64,000 nucleotides of DNA from Ceratopteris richardii (taxonomy: Eukaryota; Streptophyta; Polypodiopsida; Polypodiales; Pteridaceae): positions 92,211,132-92,275,131 of the forward strand of contig CM035407.1 in NCBI GenBank assembly GCA_020310875.1. Reading direction: 5' to 3'. Made by a program: the position numbers and the translations under genes. Positions 22,753 through 35,112 of this stretch are shown here, one piece after another. The notes under the pieces are model-generated. The model was not told the DNA's origin. It was given only the letters and a program-made list of their open reading frames with translations, and made no database searches. Every line of letters starts with the position of its first letter. The stretch's first letter is position 1.

Positions 22753-24330
22753 TCATCTCCAACCTCTGCCTCGCAGAGCTTCTACATGATTCGACAGCTT
22801 GCTGATATTGTCCTCTAACCAGGCGATACGGTCTGGAAGGCCACCATTCATTACTACACCTCTTAATGCCACGAGCTTCAAAGCTAAATCCCTTATCCCT
22901 TCTTCTTTTCGCTCATCACTACCTTGGAGTCAAAAAATCTCATCATCCACTTGATGGAACCGAACCCACATTTTCTTCTTCTCCTCTTCTAAATGGCTCA
23001 TCTTTCTTTCTATTTCCAAAGGAACCTCCTCGCTCCTCCCTGCTTGGCCAGACAACTTTTCAACCTCTTCTCGAATCGACCTCTCCTCCCACATTCTACT
23101 CATATTTTCTACTTCCAGATCATCCACTTTTTTCGACAATTCATTCTTTGTTCTTTCTAACTCCGTTCCAAATGCATCCACCCTATCCAACACCGCTTTC
23201 AGCTCTTCCTCCATTTTCCTCGCTCTCGGATCCTCCACCTGTCCTCACATCTCGTCGTCTTTCCGATTCATCCACCTACCTAGCTTGCTACTCAGCCTTG
23301 CATTCTCTTTCTCTACCTGTCTCACTTTCTCATCACTCTCCGCTTGGGCACTTTTCATTCTTTCTAACTCGAGGTGGAACTCGTCACATGCCTTACCCGC
23401 TTGATCACTATATCGACAGATTATGCTTTGTACCTTCTCGATTTCATGCTCCATTCGTTCGACTCTCCTCATTAGGTCATCCTCATCTCTTGAGAGCTCT
23501 TCTTCGATCGCAACTCCAAAAGAGTCGGCTACCATCAAGCCGGATCTCAAGTCCCAGACCACGTTTTCACTCTCGAGCTTCACAAGATCTTGCCTCCAGC
23601 TTTTGTTTACTCTTTTCCACTCCTTGTTTTCATTTTTCAACATTCGTACTTGCTTTTCCCAAGTTCCTAGGATCTCGGCCATTTTCACTTGATTTTCCTC
23701 TAATTTCTCTATTTTGATCCTCTCGTTATCTCGTTCCGCCTGCAACCAATTGACTTGACATTCCAAGCTCTTCACAAGTTCTACCAAGTCTCGATCATGA
23801 GATCCAGTGTCCTTGCTTCCACTTGCTCTCGCAGTCTCCGTCGACGAAGTGACTCCACCTTTGTCAACTTCCACATACAAAGAGGATAAGCACCTATCTG
23901 GTTCATTCGTTGCGACCTTTAGGTCAATCACCTCTTTTGAGCCACACACGTGCTCGCATAGTCTCTTTTTCCCGCAGTCCGCACATGTGGGGACAAAATC
24001 CAACGGGGAGCATACATGAGGGCAATATTTAGCTATATGCCCAATCTGCTCGCAACACCAGCATCTCACATAATTTGATATCGGGCCAAATCGCCACCCT
24101 CGGTTCGCATGATCTCTCATGGTCGAATGAGAATATATGCATCTTCTATTTCGTCCAAAATTCATTTGCCTCATGTTGGTCTTCTCAAAACCACAGGCTT
24201 GCCTTTGTTGAGCCATTTCTTTAATGAAGATCAAAGCAGATTTGGGATCGACTTGGCTGTCCCACACGATTGGGGCACCAAGCGAACTCGTAGCACTCTC
24301 GATGGGATGTGCTAAGCCAATTCCCGGCAA
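22753..24330 (-). pseudogene. Gag-like knuckle and coiled-coil protein, copy 1
   Basis: On the minus strand, a likely start ATGGCTCAACAAAGG at 24216 leads into a basic segment, a canonical CCHC knuckle (CWCCEQIGHIAKYC near 24064-24026), and a second Cys/His cluster (CADCGKKRLCEHVC). A long Glu/Lys/Arg-rich coiled coil (about 24-23.2 kb) follows, and then a second coiled-coil part ending near 22753. The frame is interrupted. Knuckle plus position right after the primer site support a gag role: coat protein and RNA packaging for a non-autonomous element. It shows no clear likeness to the gag of the surrounding Gypsy. Confidence 0.7.
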
Positions 24331-24338
24331 ACGCACCA
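24321..24338 (-). promoter_or_regulatory. Primer binding site, internal region 1
   Basis: The element strand reads TGGTGCGTTTGCCGGGAA, two bases inside the LTR end CCTCATCA. The complement TTCCCGGCAAACGCACCA has the shape of a tRNA 3' end with CCA. It is close to plant tRNA-Gly(UCC) as I remember it (two differences), so the tRNA identity is tentative. Confidence 0.75.
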
Positions 24339-24340
24339 AA

Positions 24341-24667
24341 TGATGAGGCTCTAAAGCCCACGGAAAGATGATTGTGGAAGCCTTTATTTTGCGCAAATCC
24401 CTCGGAATCGGTCTACTTGGATTACCTAGAGCCCACAATTATCTCGCAATGGATCCTTCCTATGTCTACGCACTAGCGCATATGTTCCCGGCAAACGCAC
24501 CAAATGATAAGCTCCTAATGCCGCAGGAAAAAGTGATTATACGAGGCTTAACTTTGTTCAAATCCCTCGGAATCGGTCTACTTGGATTACCTAGAGCCCA
24601 CAAGTATCTCGAATTGGATTCTTCTTATGGCTATGCACTAGCTCATATATTCCCGGCAAACGCACCA
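24341..24667 (-). repeat. Repeated U5-end/primer-site modules in LTR 2
   Basis: Primer-like copies at 24485-24502 and 24650-24667, both identical to the functional-position site at 24321-24338. Spacings are 164 and 165 bp, so three modules stand in a row across the LTR border. Confidence 0.82.
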
Positions 24668-24733
24668 AATGAACAGGGTCTTAAACCCAAAGGAAAAGAT
24701 CTATTGCTGCCCAATTTGCTTGTACGATATTAG

Positions 24734-27527
24734 CTTCTTTTTGCTCTCAGTCCACTATTCATCTCGAATGTATCTGTGGAAAGAGAAAGGAATGGGAACC
24801 AGTGTCCGAACAAAAATCAAGGACCAACTACAATAGCTGACTCTCGCAATTGCACTCTTCCCTCACTCACACTTGACCCTCTTTCTCTTTTACACCCTCA
24901 TGTCGCGCATGTACTTCCACACACACATTCACTCTTTCACACCCTCAGAGAAGCAGCCAATCAGACGCTCACATTCAGTTAGGCACTCTTCATCACTCAC
25001 ATGCTTCAACTCACTCACTCACTAACTCTCAACCATACAATCACACACTAGCTCACACTTAAACACACACTTTCTCACAAATCCCTAGCCATGATCTTAC
25101 TCACACACTCATTCTCAAACGCTCAAGACTCAAACATTTAGATCTTCACACACTGACGCACATTCACACTCACACACACAGAGGGAGATACTTTTTCTTT
25201 TGATAGCATAGACCCATTAGAGATTTTCATGCAATAATGCATTCAAAAGAGTCGATAAAATCATAATAGGCTAAAATAAAGTTTCCTTGCGCATTATCCC
25301 ACCGGTGAATAAGAAAGCCTCACAAAAACACAGGCCAATAGTGACAATTTTGCAGACTTTTTAAACTGTAGCACATTGGCATAACAAAATAGCTGAGTAC
25401 ATGAACGATGAAGTAAGAGCTTGAATCATGCTTCATTGAGGCCCTAGAATCCTGCATTCATTAGGATAGCGCAACAGAGAAAATGGAAGAGCATACGGAC
25501 CCACATTATTTGCGGAGCATATCTCTTTCTTTATCCAAATATATACAAGAAGTTATTTCCTTTGGACCAAAATACATACGTACATACACTTGGACCAAAA
25601 TACATACATACATACACTTAGGCAGACAGAAATAAAAACATTCATACATAATCATATCACACGCACATAAAAGAACTGTTAAGGGATTTAAAATGTGAGG
25701 CATAACGTACAATCATGGTTAACCCATCCGATTTGTTGGTTATCCAAATCATAGATAATAACATTCTGCAAAACGTGAGATGCAAGGATAGTTCCAAAAA
25801 CCACGAGCTCCACTAAGCATATGTATATTGATTGTTTAAAAAGAAACTCCAAATACTCATCATCTGCTACTGTCAGACACCTTTTCACTTCTACATGGGT
25901 TTTCCTTTGCCTCCTCGTAAAATCCTTAGCAGCTCATCCACTGTGTGTTAGAGCCTTGCTTCCATCCGAGAGATGGAGATATTTCAGTCCCAAGATCCAG
26001 CAACAGTTCCACTGCGATCAGTCTTGAACATTTGCTATCCTCAACTCTTAGAAGAGGGTCCTATATTTTTTCAGCAAGACGTGATTGTGACTTCTTGGCG
26101 CTTCATTAACAACAACATCAAATTAAACTTATCCTCAAAACATAAGCAGCAAGAACATGTCCTAAATAATCGAAATAGTAGTGTACAAGTTTGCACCAAT
26201 ACACTCATACTGATGTCGGATTTATTTCCCCTCTATCTCTGAAAAGCTACTTTAAACGTGCAAAGAGAGGAACAACAACACTTGGTTGAGCTGTAGTCCA
26301 TTATCTATCTGCAACTTGTAGTCGTCTCCTCCAAATCGTCGTCAATAGCTACAGCATTCCTCTGTAGGTATCACTGTTCGTCCTCTTGATGTACACCACT
26401 GCTGTAACTCAATCTCTGTATTGGAGAACAACGCACATTCTCGATATCCGGATGTAGGCCTTCACATCTTTCCTTATCGCTTTTTTGCATCTATCGAAGA
26501 GCAGAGTACTTCCTGCTTCAGCGCCATGGCCATCTCTATCTCTGTATATGGCAGATCTTCATCTTCACTTGCTGACAGTACATCCGAGATTGCTATCAGC
26601 AACGTTGTCACCTAGACCAGGCCATAACTTCTGTGCTTTATCCCTCCAAGCTCGGATACCACGTGTAGCATCTCATGATAGCAACGAGCACAGAGAGCCA
26701 TGGCGAAAATGTAAGAACTTCAGATCTACAGTGAGCAGCGATCGAGAGAGAAAGAAAGTCTCACTTAGATAAGGTAGAGAGAGATGGAAAGTTGTATGCA
26801 CAAACTCACATAGCTCTCTCTCTATACTCGTACGTGCACAGATATGACCATGAATTAGTGCCTTCCCCTTGTGTTCTCCCTAAAAAAATAAAGAGGCCCC
26901 CCCCCCTTGAAGATGCAAACTCAGAAACGCACAGTAGCTGCCCCTTTTTCTCCTTCGAATCCCTCCTGCCACGGGAGGTTTCCCCCAAATCGAATACACC
27001 TCCAGGTCTGCCTCCCCTTGACTGTCAGCCAAAAAAAACTCCTCAGCTCCGCACGCTCCTCCACCTTCGAGATCTGTCTTCCCCAAAAACGAGAAGCCTC
27101 CGTGTGTACATAATTGAGCAGCCCCTCCCGATAATGGTGGCAGCCTCCCCTCCTCTCGATGCCTGTACGAAAAACAAGAGACAGCCCAAAATGCCAGCCC
27201 TCCCCTCCTTTTGAGCACTAATGATAAGGACTTGCTATGGATGTCATCGATTGATGGTCCCCACATCTATGCTTCAGAAAAAACCAAAACATCAGTAGAC
27301 CGAAATACTAGTGCATATTGAACCACAAATTTGTAACCCAATCGGCATGCCAAAGTCAAAATCAGCACAAATTTGTGTAACCCAATCAGCACTCTTTTCA
27401 ATGACGTGGAAGGATTGTGTCATTTCAATCAGAAGCTTTCTTGGCTAAAAGAAACTCATCAAAATGTATGTGTAATCTAGAGCGTCATTGATATCCATCA
27501 ACAGGAAACAGGAAATGTTGCACAGAC
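24734..27527. other. LTR 2 interior without a supported gene
   Basis: Copy of 17151-19946 with scattered differences. Confidence 0.5.
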
Positions 27528-28529
27528 CTATTCTGTCATAATCATCCACTCAATTTCCTTTGCATTCTCATACATTCCAGCATCAGCATAGATGTTTGCC
27601 ATACAAACATAGGCTGTAGACTCTGTGCTATCTAGACGTATTGCCTGTTCAAATGCCTGCCGACCAAGATGCACATCACCCCACTTTCGGCAAGCTGTCA
27701 TAACATTTAGCCACATCACCATTGTTGGTTGAAATGGTGTTTTATTCATTATTGTCATTAGTCGATCTAGTTGGCCTCCTCGCCCAAGAAGATCAACAAG
27801 GCATGAATGATGTTTAATAGATGGACTCAAACCATAGTCTGTCCACATGACTTCATAGTATTGCTCTCCCTTGTCAACTAAACCTGCATGGTTGCAAGCA
27901 GTCAAGACACTTAAGAATGTTATTTGATCTGGCTTCACACCAGCTCTTCTCATTCTATCAAAATAAGAAAGTGCAATATCAATCTCCGCTTGCTGAGCAT
28001 AGCCAGTAATTAACGCTGTCCATGTAAGTGCATCTGGAGATGGTAATTGATTGAAAACTTCATCAGCTTTCACTAGTGCACCACATTTCGAATACATGTC
28101 TACCAGTGCACTGCCAATAAACACGTCTTTCTTGCCTATACCAGATTCTTTCAGTTCATTGTGTATTTGTATGCCTTCATCTATGGCTCCAATAGTCCCA
28201 CAAGCTCTCAAAGCGCATGTGTAGGTGATGACATCTGGACTAACACCGTGGGTTCTCATTTGTTTGTACAAAATTAAAGCCTTTTTACCCTGCTCCTGCT
28301 CCACATGGCCTGCAATCAGTGCATTCCATGAGACCCTATCACAAACCTTAAGCTTGCTGAAAACAGACTTTGCCTTTGCAAGCATGCCACATCTTGCATA
28401 CATATCAATCACTGCATTTTCAACAGCAGTACCAAGTTCCCGATCCATTCTGATCATGATGGCATCATGTAGTTGCAAATACTTCCCTTCAAACATTTGA
28501 TCACTCTTCAAATACCTGTAATCAAACAT
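27528..28529 (-). CDS. PPR protein, PLS-class E-type fragment, in LTR 2
   Basis: Open frame of 333 codons. It differs from the LTR 1 copy at two bases that I can see, one of them changing Arg to Cys in KVRDRVSW. Repeat order and the end after E2 are the same. It lies in the central LTR, so a transcript starting in LTR 3 would read through the gag of internal region 2 and then into this ORF in sense. Confidence 0.8.
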   Translation of the reverse strand: MFDYRYLKSDQMFEGKYLQLHDAIMIRMDRELGTAVENAVIDMYARCGMLAKAKSVFSKLKVCDRVSWNALIAGHVEQEQGKKALILYKQMRTHGVSPDVITYTCALRACGTIGAIDEGIQIHNELKESGIGKKDVFIGSALVDMYSKCGALVKADEVFNQLPSPDALTWTALITGYAQQAEIDIALSYFDRMRRAGVKPDQITFLSVLTACNHAGLVDKGEQYYEVMWTDYGLSPSIKHHSCLVDLLGRGGQLDRLMTIMNKTPFQPTMVMWLNVMTACRKWGDVHLGRQAFEQAIRLDSTESTAYVCMANIYADAGMYENAKEIEWMIMTE

Positions 28530-28589
28530 CTTCTTCTGCCAAATACAAACATATTAGTGCACCAAAACCGACCATTTATTGAGCTAACA

Positions 28590-28605
28590 TACTCCCCTCT
28601 TCTTA
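28590..28605 (-). promoter_or_regulatory. Polypurine tract, internal region 2
   Basis: TAAGAAGAGGGGAGTA on the element strand, directly before LTR 2. Confidence 0.8.
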
Positions 28606-30333
28606 ATTGCGAAGTCGTCCTCGACGAGCGATATGCTACCTGCACTCCAGTTCCGACATGGGATCATCACTCAATCAAATACAAATCTTTACCTTGCATG
28701 CCTATTCTCTTCTTCCTCGATGTAGCACCTGCAATCACCCTCATACAATCATCGGTTAGTACCAAAATCCAATCATTCCACTTACCATCTTTGTCCAACC
28801 TCTCGCATCTTCATCGACATGTCCACCTGTCTGCAAACTTCATTAAAACATTAGAACCTTTTTTCATCAAATCCCAATAACATCTACAACCAAAATGGAA
28901 AGACAATCATCCACATCACACATATACACTTGGCACACACATCATGATCCCGCATCACTCATGCATTCTCGTCACGCACAACATACATACATGCAAAAAG
29001 AAGACATGTCCATATTCGCTCTCGTCACTCTTCTCGACTACTCATTCAACACGTCACAAATCTTTGTTCCACATGCATACTCAACACACTTTCCACACAC
29101 CACCAAAAACCACTTCCGAGCTCCGTTTTCGATACTTTTCCCGGTTTCACGATCGTTTTGCTGATTCCTTTGTCTCATTTCTAACCGAGTTCTCTTGCCA
29201 ATTTCCCAATTTCTCCCACCTAGGGTTTTCTATTCCCACTTACCTTTTCATCTACTCTGTGCTCTTTTGTTCATCAATCAGATCCTATGCTTGGTCGCCA
29301 CCACCTCTCCTAACTTGATGGACACACGGCAAAGACCACTCAAGCCTAACACGAGCTCACTCTAACAAGATCACTCATCGTCGACGCGATTCCGAACTTC
29401 ACAAGTCATTGCACCACCTAAGAGCCAAACTGAGCACTTCCGGAAGGTTTGCAGACAAACAATGCAACTAGCACGATTGGATTCCTCAAGTCCAAGCTTT
29501 CCATAGACACATCGCAACCAAAACCCTAGCCGAGCTTAAACTTCAATTTGACATGTTTCATCGGGAGTCCACACATAACCCAAATCCCCACAACACAAAC
29601 ACATATATTCCCATCCGAGCATCATGCTCTCTCACCTCTCTTATGTCCCCCCTCGAGCGAGGAATTCTTCTCATTCATTTTTTCCACATTTTTTCTTTTC
29701 TTGTTTTTTTCCATTATTTTTTCACTTATTTACTCACACTTGCCAGCCTACGCTGAAGCTGGATGCGACTCGTGGACTCGACCACCCGATCAAGTTTGTT
29801 CCACCCATCTACCAACCCAACGCAGCGTGCGACACACAGACAGCTAGCCCTATGCGAAACCGACGTCGGTTCGTGGCTTTGACCACCCGGCCAAAGTGGG
29901 TCCACCCACCTATCGGCCCACATAGGCGCGTAGCCACACTCACACATACACAAACATATATTTTTTCATTTATTTTTTTTTTATTCCCGCATCTCGAGAA
30001 TTAGGAGACAAAAGAAAGGACTTTTTCCCAACCCAACGAATCACGACACACACACATAATCTCCCCTCATGGACATCCCGACGAGACATATCTCCTCTTT
30101 GCTACCACTCAAGCCAAAATCCAGCCACTAATGCCATGGTCAACCCGTCCTCGCAAAACCCGCACACACTAATTACTTTGCCGACCTGAAACCTCAAAAA
30201 GTGTCACTTCAGTTCCTAAGTGTACAACAAACTTGGTCCATCCGTCCTCACATCTCAGACTTGTAATCCGCAAAGCAAACCCTAGTCAGACTACAGCCGT
30301 CCTCACCCACATCCATCGCCTCGTCTATTCTTT

Positions 30334-31911
30334 TCATCTCCAACCTCTGCCTCGCAGAGCTTCTACATGATTCGACAGCTTGCTGATATTGTCCTCTAAC
30401 CAGGCGATACGGTCTGGAAGGCCACCATTCATTACTACACCTCTTAATGCCTCGAGCTTCAAAGCTAAATCCCTTATCCCTTCTTCTTTTCGCTCATCAC
30501 TACCTTGGAGTCGAAAAATCTCATCATCCACTTGATGGAACCGAACCCACATTTTCTTCTTCTCCTCTTCTAAATGGCTCATCTTTCTTTCTATTTCCAA
30601 AGGAACCTCCTCGCTCCTCCCTGCTTGGCCAGACAACTTTTCAACCTCTTCTCGAATCGACCTCTCCTCCCAGATTCTACTCATATTTTCTACTTCCAGA
30701 TCATCCACTTTTTTCGACAATTCATTCTTCGTTCTTTCTAACTCCGTTCCAAATGCATCCACCCTATCCAACACCGCTTTCAGCTCTTCCTCCATTTTCC
30801 TCGCTCTCGGATCCTCCACCTGTCCTCACATCTCGTCGTCTTTCCGATTCATCCACCTACCTAGCTTGCTACTCAGCCTTGCATTCTCTTTCTCTACCTG
30901 TCTCACTTTCTCATCACTCTCCGCTTGGGCACTTTTCATTCTTTCTAACTCGAGGTGGAACTCGTCACATGCCTTACCCGCTTGATCACTATATCGACAG
31001 ATTATGCTTTGTACCTTCTCGATTTCATGCTCCATTCGTTCGACTCTCCTCATTAGGTCATCCTCGTCTCTTGAGAGCTCTTCTTCGATCGCAACTCCAA
31101 AAGAGTCGGCTACCATCAAGCCGGATCTCAAGTCCCAGACCACGTTTTCACTCTCGAGCTTACCAAGATCTTGCCTCCAGCTTTTGTTTACTCTTTTCCA
31201 CTCCTTGTTTTCATTTTTCAACATTCGTACTTGCTTTTCCCAAGTTCCTAGGATCTCGGCCATTTTCACTTGATTTTCCTCTAATTTCTCTATTTTGATC
31301 CTCTCGTTATCTCGTTCCGCCTGCAACCAATTGACTTGACATTCCAAGCTCTTCACAAGTTCTACCAAGTCTCGATCATGAGATCCAGTGTCCTTGCTTC
31401 CACTTGCTCTCGCAGTCTCCGTCGACGAAGTGACTCCACCTTTGTCAACTTCCACATACAAAGAGGATAAGCACCTATCTGGTTCATTCGTTGCGACCTT
31501 TAGGTCAATCACCTCTTTTGAGCCACACACGTGCTCGCATAGTCTCTTTTTCCCGCACTCCGCACATGTGGGGACAAAATCCAACGGGGAGCATACACGA
31601 GGGCAATATTTAGCTATATGCCCAATCTGCTCGCAACACCAGCATCTCACATAATTTGATATCGGGCCAAATCGCCACCCTCGGTTCGCATGATCTCTCA
31701 TGGTCGAATGAGAATATATGCATCTTCTATTTCGTCCAAAATTCATTTGCCTCATGTTGGTCTTCTCAAAACCACAGGCTTGCCTTTGTTGAGCCATTTC
31801 TTTAATGAAGATCAAAGCAGATTTGGGATCGACTTGGCTGTGCCACACGATTGGGGCACCAAGCGAACTCGTAGCACTCTCGATGAGATGTGCTAAGCCA
31901 ATTCCCGGCAA
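30334..31911 (-). pseudogene. Gag-like knuckle and coiled-coil protein, copy 2
   Basis: The same protein as at 22753-24330, and somewhat better preserved. Likely ATG at 31797; CCHC knuckle CWCCEQIGHIAKYC near 31645-31607; long coiled coil to about 30830; second coiled-coil part (EDPRARKMEEELKAVLDRVD onward, 30819-30334) ending GLPDRIAWLEDNISKLSNHV and a short basic tail. It also carries an interruption, so it is not whole. Confidence 0.7.
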
Positions 31912-31919
31912 ACGCACCA
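31902..31919 (-). promoter_or_regulatory. Primer binding site, internal region 2
   Basis: TGGTGCGTTTGCCGGGAA on the element strand, two bases inside LTR 3. Confidence 0.75.
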
Positions 31920-31921
31920 AA

Positions 31922-32249
31922 TGATGAGGCTCTAAAGCCCACAGAAAAGATGATTGTGGAAGCCTTTATTTTGCGCAAATCCCTCGGAATCGGTCTACTT
32001 GGATTACCTAGAGCCCACAATTATCTCGCAATGGATCCTTCCTATGTCTACGCACTAGCGCATATGTTCCCGGCAAACGCACCAAATGATAAGCTCCTAA
32101 TGCCACAGGAAAAAGTGATTATACGAGGCTTAACTTTGTTCAAATCCCTTGGAATCGGTCTACTTGGATTACCTAGAGCCCACAAGTATCTCGAATTGGA
32201 TTCTTCTTATGGCTATGCACTAGCTCATATATTCCCGGCAAACGCACCA
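31922..32249 (-). repeat. Repeated U5-end/primer-site modules in LTR 3
   Basis: Primer-like copies at 32067-32084 and 32232-32249, spaced 165 bp from each other and from the functional-position site at 31902-31919. Confidence 0.82.
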
Positions 32250-32315
32250 AATGAACAGGGTCTTAAACCCAAAGGAAAAGATCTATTGCTGCCCAATTTG
32301 CTTGTACGATATTAG

Positions 32316-35112
32316 CTTCTTTTTGCTCTCAGTCCACTATTCATCTCGAATGTATCTGTGGAAAGAGAAAGGAATGGGAACCAGCGTCCGAACAAAAACC
32401 AAGGACCAACTACAATAGCTGACTCTCGCAATTGCACTCTTCCCTCACTCACACTTGACCCTCTTTCTCTTTTACACCCTCATGCTGCGCATGTACTTCC
32501 ATGCACACATTCACTCTTTCACACCCTCAAAGAAGCAGCCAATCAGACGCTCACATTCAGTTAGGCACTCTTCATCACTCACATGCTTCAACTCACTCAC
32601 TCACTAACTCTCAACCATACAATCACACACTAGCTCACACTTAAACACACACTTTCTCACAAATCCCTAGCCATGACCTTACTCACACACTCATTCTCAA
32701 ACGCTCAAGACTCAAACATTTAGATCTTCACACACTGACGCACATTCACACTCACACACACACAGAGGGAGATACTTTTTCTTTTGATAGCATAGACCCA
32801 TTAGAGATTTTCATGCAATAATGCATTCAAAAGAGTCGATAAAATCATAATAGGCTAAAATAAAGTTTCCTTGCGCATTATCCCACAGGTGAATAAGAAA
32901 GCCTCACAAAAACACAGGCCAATAGTGACAATTTTGCAGACTTTTCAAACTGTAGCACATTGGCATAACAAAATAGCTGAGTACGTGAATGATGAAGTAA
33001 GAGCTTGAATCATGCTTCATTGAGGCCCTAGAATCCTGCATTCATTAGGATAGTGCAACAGAGAAAATGGAAGAGCATACGGACCCACATTATCTGCGGA
33101 GCATATCTCTTTCTTTATCCAAATATATACAAGAACTTATTTCCTTTGGACCAAAATACATACGTACATACACTTGGACCAAAATACATACATACATACA
33201 CTTAGGCAGACAGAAATAAAAACATTCATACATAATCATATCACACGCACATAAAAGAACTGTTAAGGGATTTAAAATGTGAGGCATAACGTACAATCAT
33301 AGTTAACCCATCCGATTTGTTGGTTATCCAAATCATAGATAATAACATTCTGCAAAACGTGAGATGCAAGGATAGTTCCAAAAACCACGAGCTCCACTAA
33401 GCATATGTATATTGATTGTTTAAAAAGAAACTCCAAATACTCATCATCTGCTACTGTCAGACACCTTTTCACTTCTACATGGGTTTTCCTTTGCCTCCTC
33501 GTAAAATCCTTAGCAGCTCATCCACTGTGCGTTAGAGCCTTGCTTCCATCCGAGAGATGGAGATATTTCAGTCCCAAGATCCAGCAACAGTTCCACTGCG
33601 ATCAGTCTTGAACATTTGCTATCCTCAACTCTTAGAAGAGGGTCCTATATTTTTTCAGCAAGACGTGATTGTGACTTCTTGGCGCTTCATTAACAACAAC
33701 ATCAAATTAAACTTATCCTCAAAACATAAGCAGCAAGAACATGTCCTAAATCATCGAAACAGTAGTGTACAAGTTTGCACCAATACACTCATACTGATGT
33801 CGGATTTATTTCCCCTCTATCTCTAAAAAGCTACTTTAAACGTGCAAAGAGAGGAACAACAACACCTGGTTGAGCTGTAGTCCATTATCTATCTGCAACT
33901 TGTAGTCGTCTCCTTCAAATCGTCGTCAATAGCTACAGCATTCCTCTGTAGGTATCACTGTTCGTCCTCTTGATGTACACCACTGCTGTAACTCAATCTC
34001 TGTATTGGAGAACAACGCACATTCTCGATATCCGGATGCAGGCCTTCACATCTTTCCTTATCGCTTTTTCGCATCTATCGAAGAGCAGAGTACTTCCTGC
34101 TTCAGCGCCATGGCCATCTCTATCTCTGTATATGGCAGATCTTCATCTTCACTTGCTGACAGTACATCCGAGATTGCTATCAGCAACGTTGTCACCTAGA
34201 CCAGGCCATAACTTCTATGCTTTATCCCTCCAAGCTCGGATACCACGTGTAGCATCTCATGACAGCAACGAGCACAGAGAGCCATGGCGAAAATGTAAGA
34301 ACTTCAGATCTACAGTGAGCAGCGATCGAGAGAGAAAGAAAGTCTCACTTAGATAAGGTAGAGAGAGATGGAAAGTTGTATGCGCAAACTCACATAGCTC
34401 TCTCTCTATACTCGTACGTGCACAGATATGACCATGAATTAGTGCCTTCCCCTTGTGTTCTCCCTAAAAAAAAAAAGAGGCCCCCCCCCCCTTGAAGATG
34501 CAAACTCAGAAACGCACAGTAGCTGCCCCTTTTTCTCCTTTGAATCCCTCCTGCCACGGGAGGTTTCCCCCGAATCGATTACACCTCCAGGTCTGCCTCC
34601 CCTCGACTGTCAGCCAAAAAAAACTCCTCAGCTCCGCACGCTCCTCCACCTTCGAGATCTGTCTTCCCCAAAAACGAGAAGCCTCCGTGTGTACATAATT
34701 GAGCAGCCCCTCCCGATAATGGCGGCAGCCTCCCCTCCTCTCGATGCCTGTACGAAAAACAAGAGAGAGCCCAAAATGCCAGCCCTCCCCTCCTTTTGAG
34801 CACTAATGATAAGGACTTGCTATGGATGTCATCGATTGATGGTCCCCACATCTATGCTTCAGAAAAAACCAAAACATCAGTAGACCGAAATACTAGTGCA
34901 TATTGAACCACAAATTTGTAACCCAATCGGCATGCCAAAGTCAAAATCAACACAAATTTGTGTAACCCAATCAGCACTCTTTTCAATGACGTGGAAGGAT
35001 TGTGTCATTTCAATCAGAAGCTTTCTTGCCTAAAAGAAACTCATCAAAATGTATGTGTAATCTAGAGCGTCATTGATATCCATCAACAGGAAACAGGAAA
35101 TGTTGCACATAC
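32316..35112. other. LTR 3 interior without a supported gene
   Basis: Copy of 17151-19946; the poly-A/poly-C run near 34466-34491 differs in length from the other LTRs. Confidence 0.5.

Larger units (their letters stand above)
21009..24340 (-). mobile_element. LARD-like internal region 1
   Basis: 3332 bp between LTR 1 and LTR 2. On the element strand: primer site (24338-24321), gag-like frame (to about 22753), about 1.7 kb without a supported gene (22750-21025), purine tract. Two imperfect copies of a segment with CGACCACCCGATCAAG and TGACCACCCGGCCAAAG lie 100 bp apart near 22187 and 22287. No protease, reverse transcriptase or integrase motif seen. Confidence 0.85.
24341..28589 (-). repeat. 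LARD-like LTR 2 (shared central LTR)
   Basis: Same borders as LTR 1. It serves as 3' LTR of one unit and 5' LTR of the next. Contents as in LTR 1, including the PPR ORF at 28529-27528. Confidence 0.88.
28590..31921 (-). mobile_element. LARD-like internal region 2
   Basis: 3332 bp, same length and layout as internal region 1 with few differences: primer site 31919-31902, gag-like frame, a gene-free part at 30330-28606, purine tract. Confidence 0.85.

Noticed and set aside
22866-23717. Plus-strand 283-codon ORF, also at 30447-31298
   Set aside because: It is the antisense shadow of the gag-like coiled-coil frame; Ser/Pro/Leu-rich composition is what the reverse of a Glu/Lys-rich coding strand gives.
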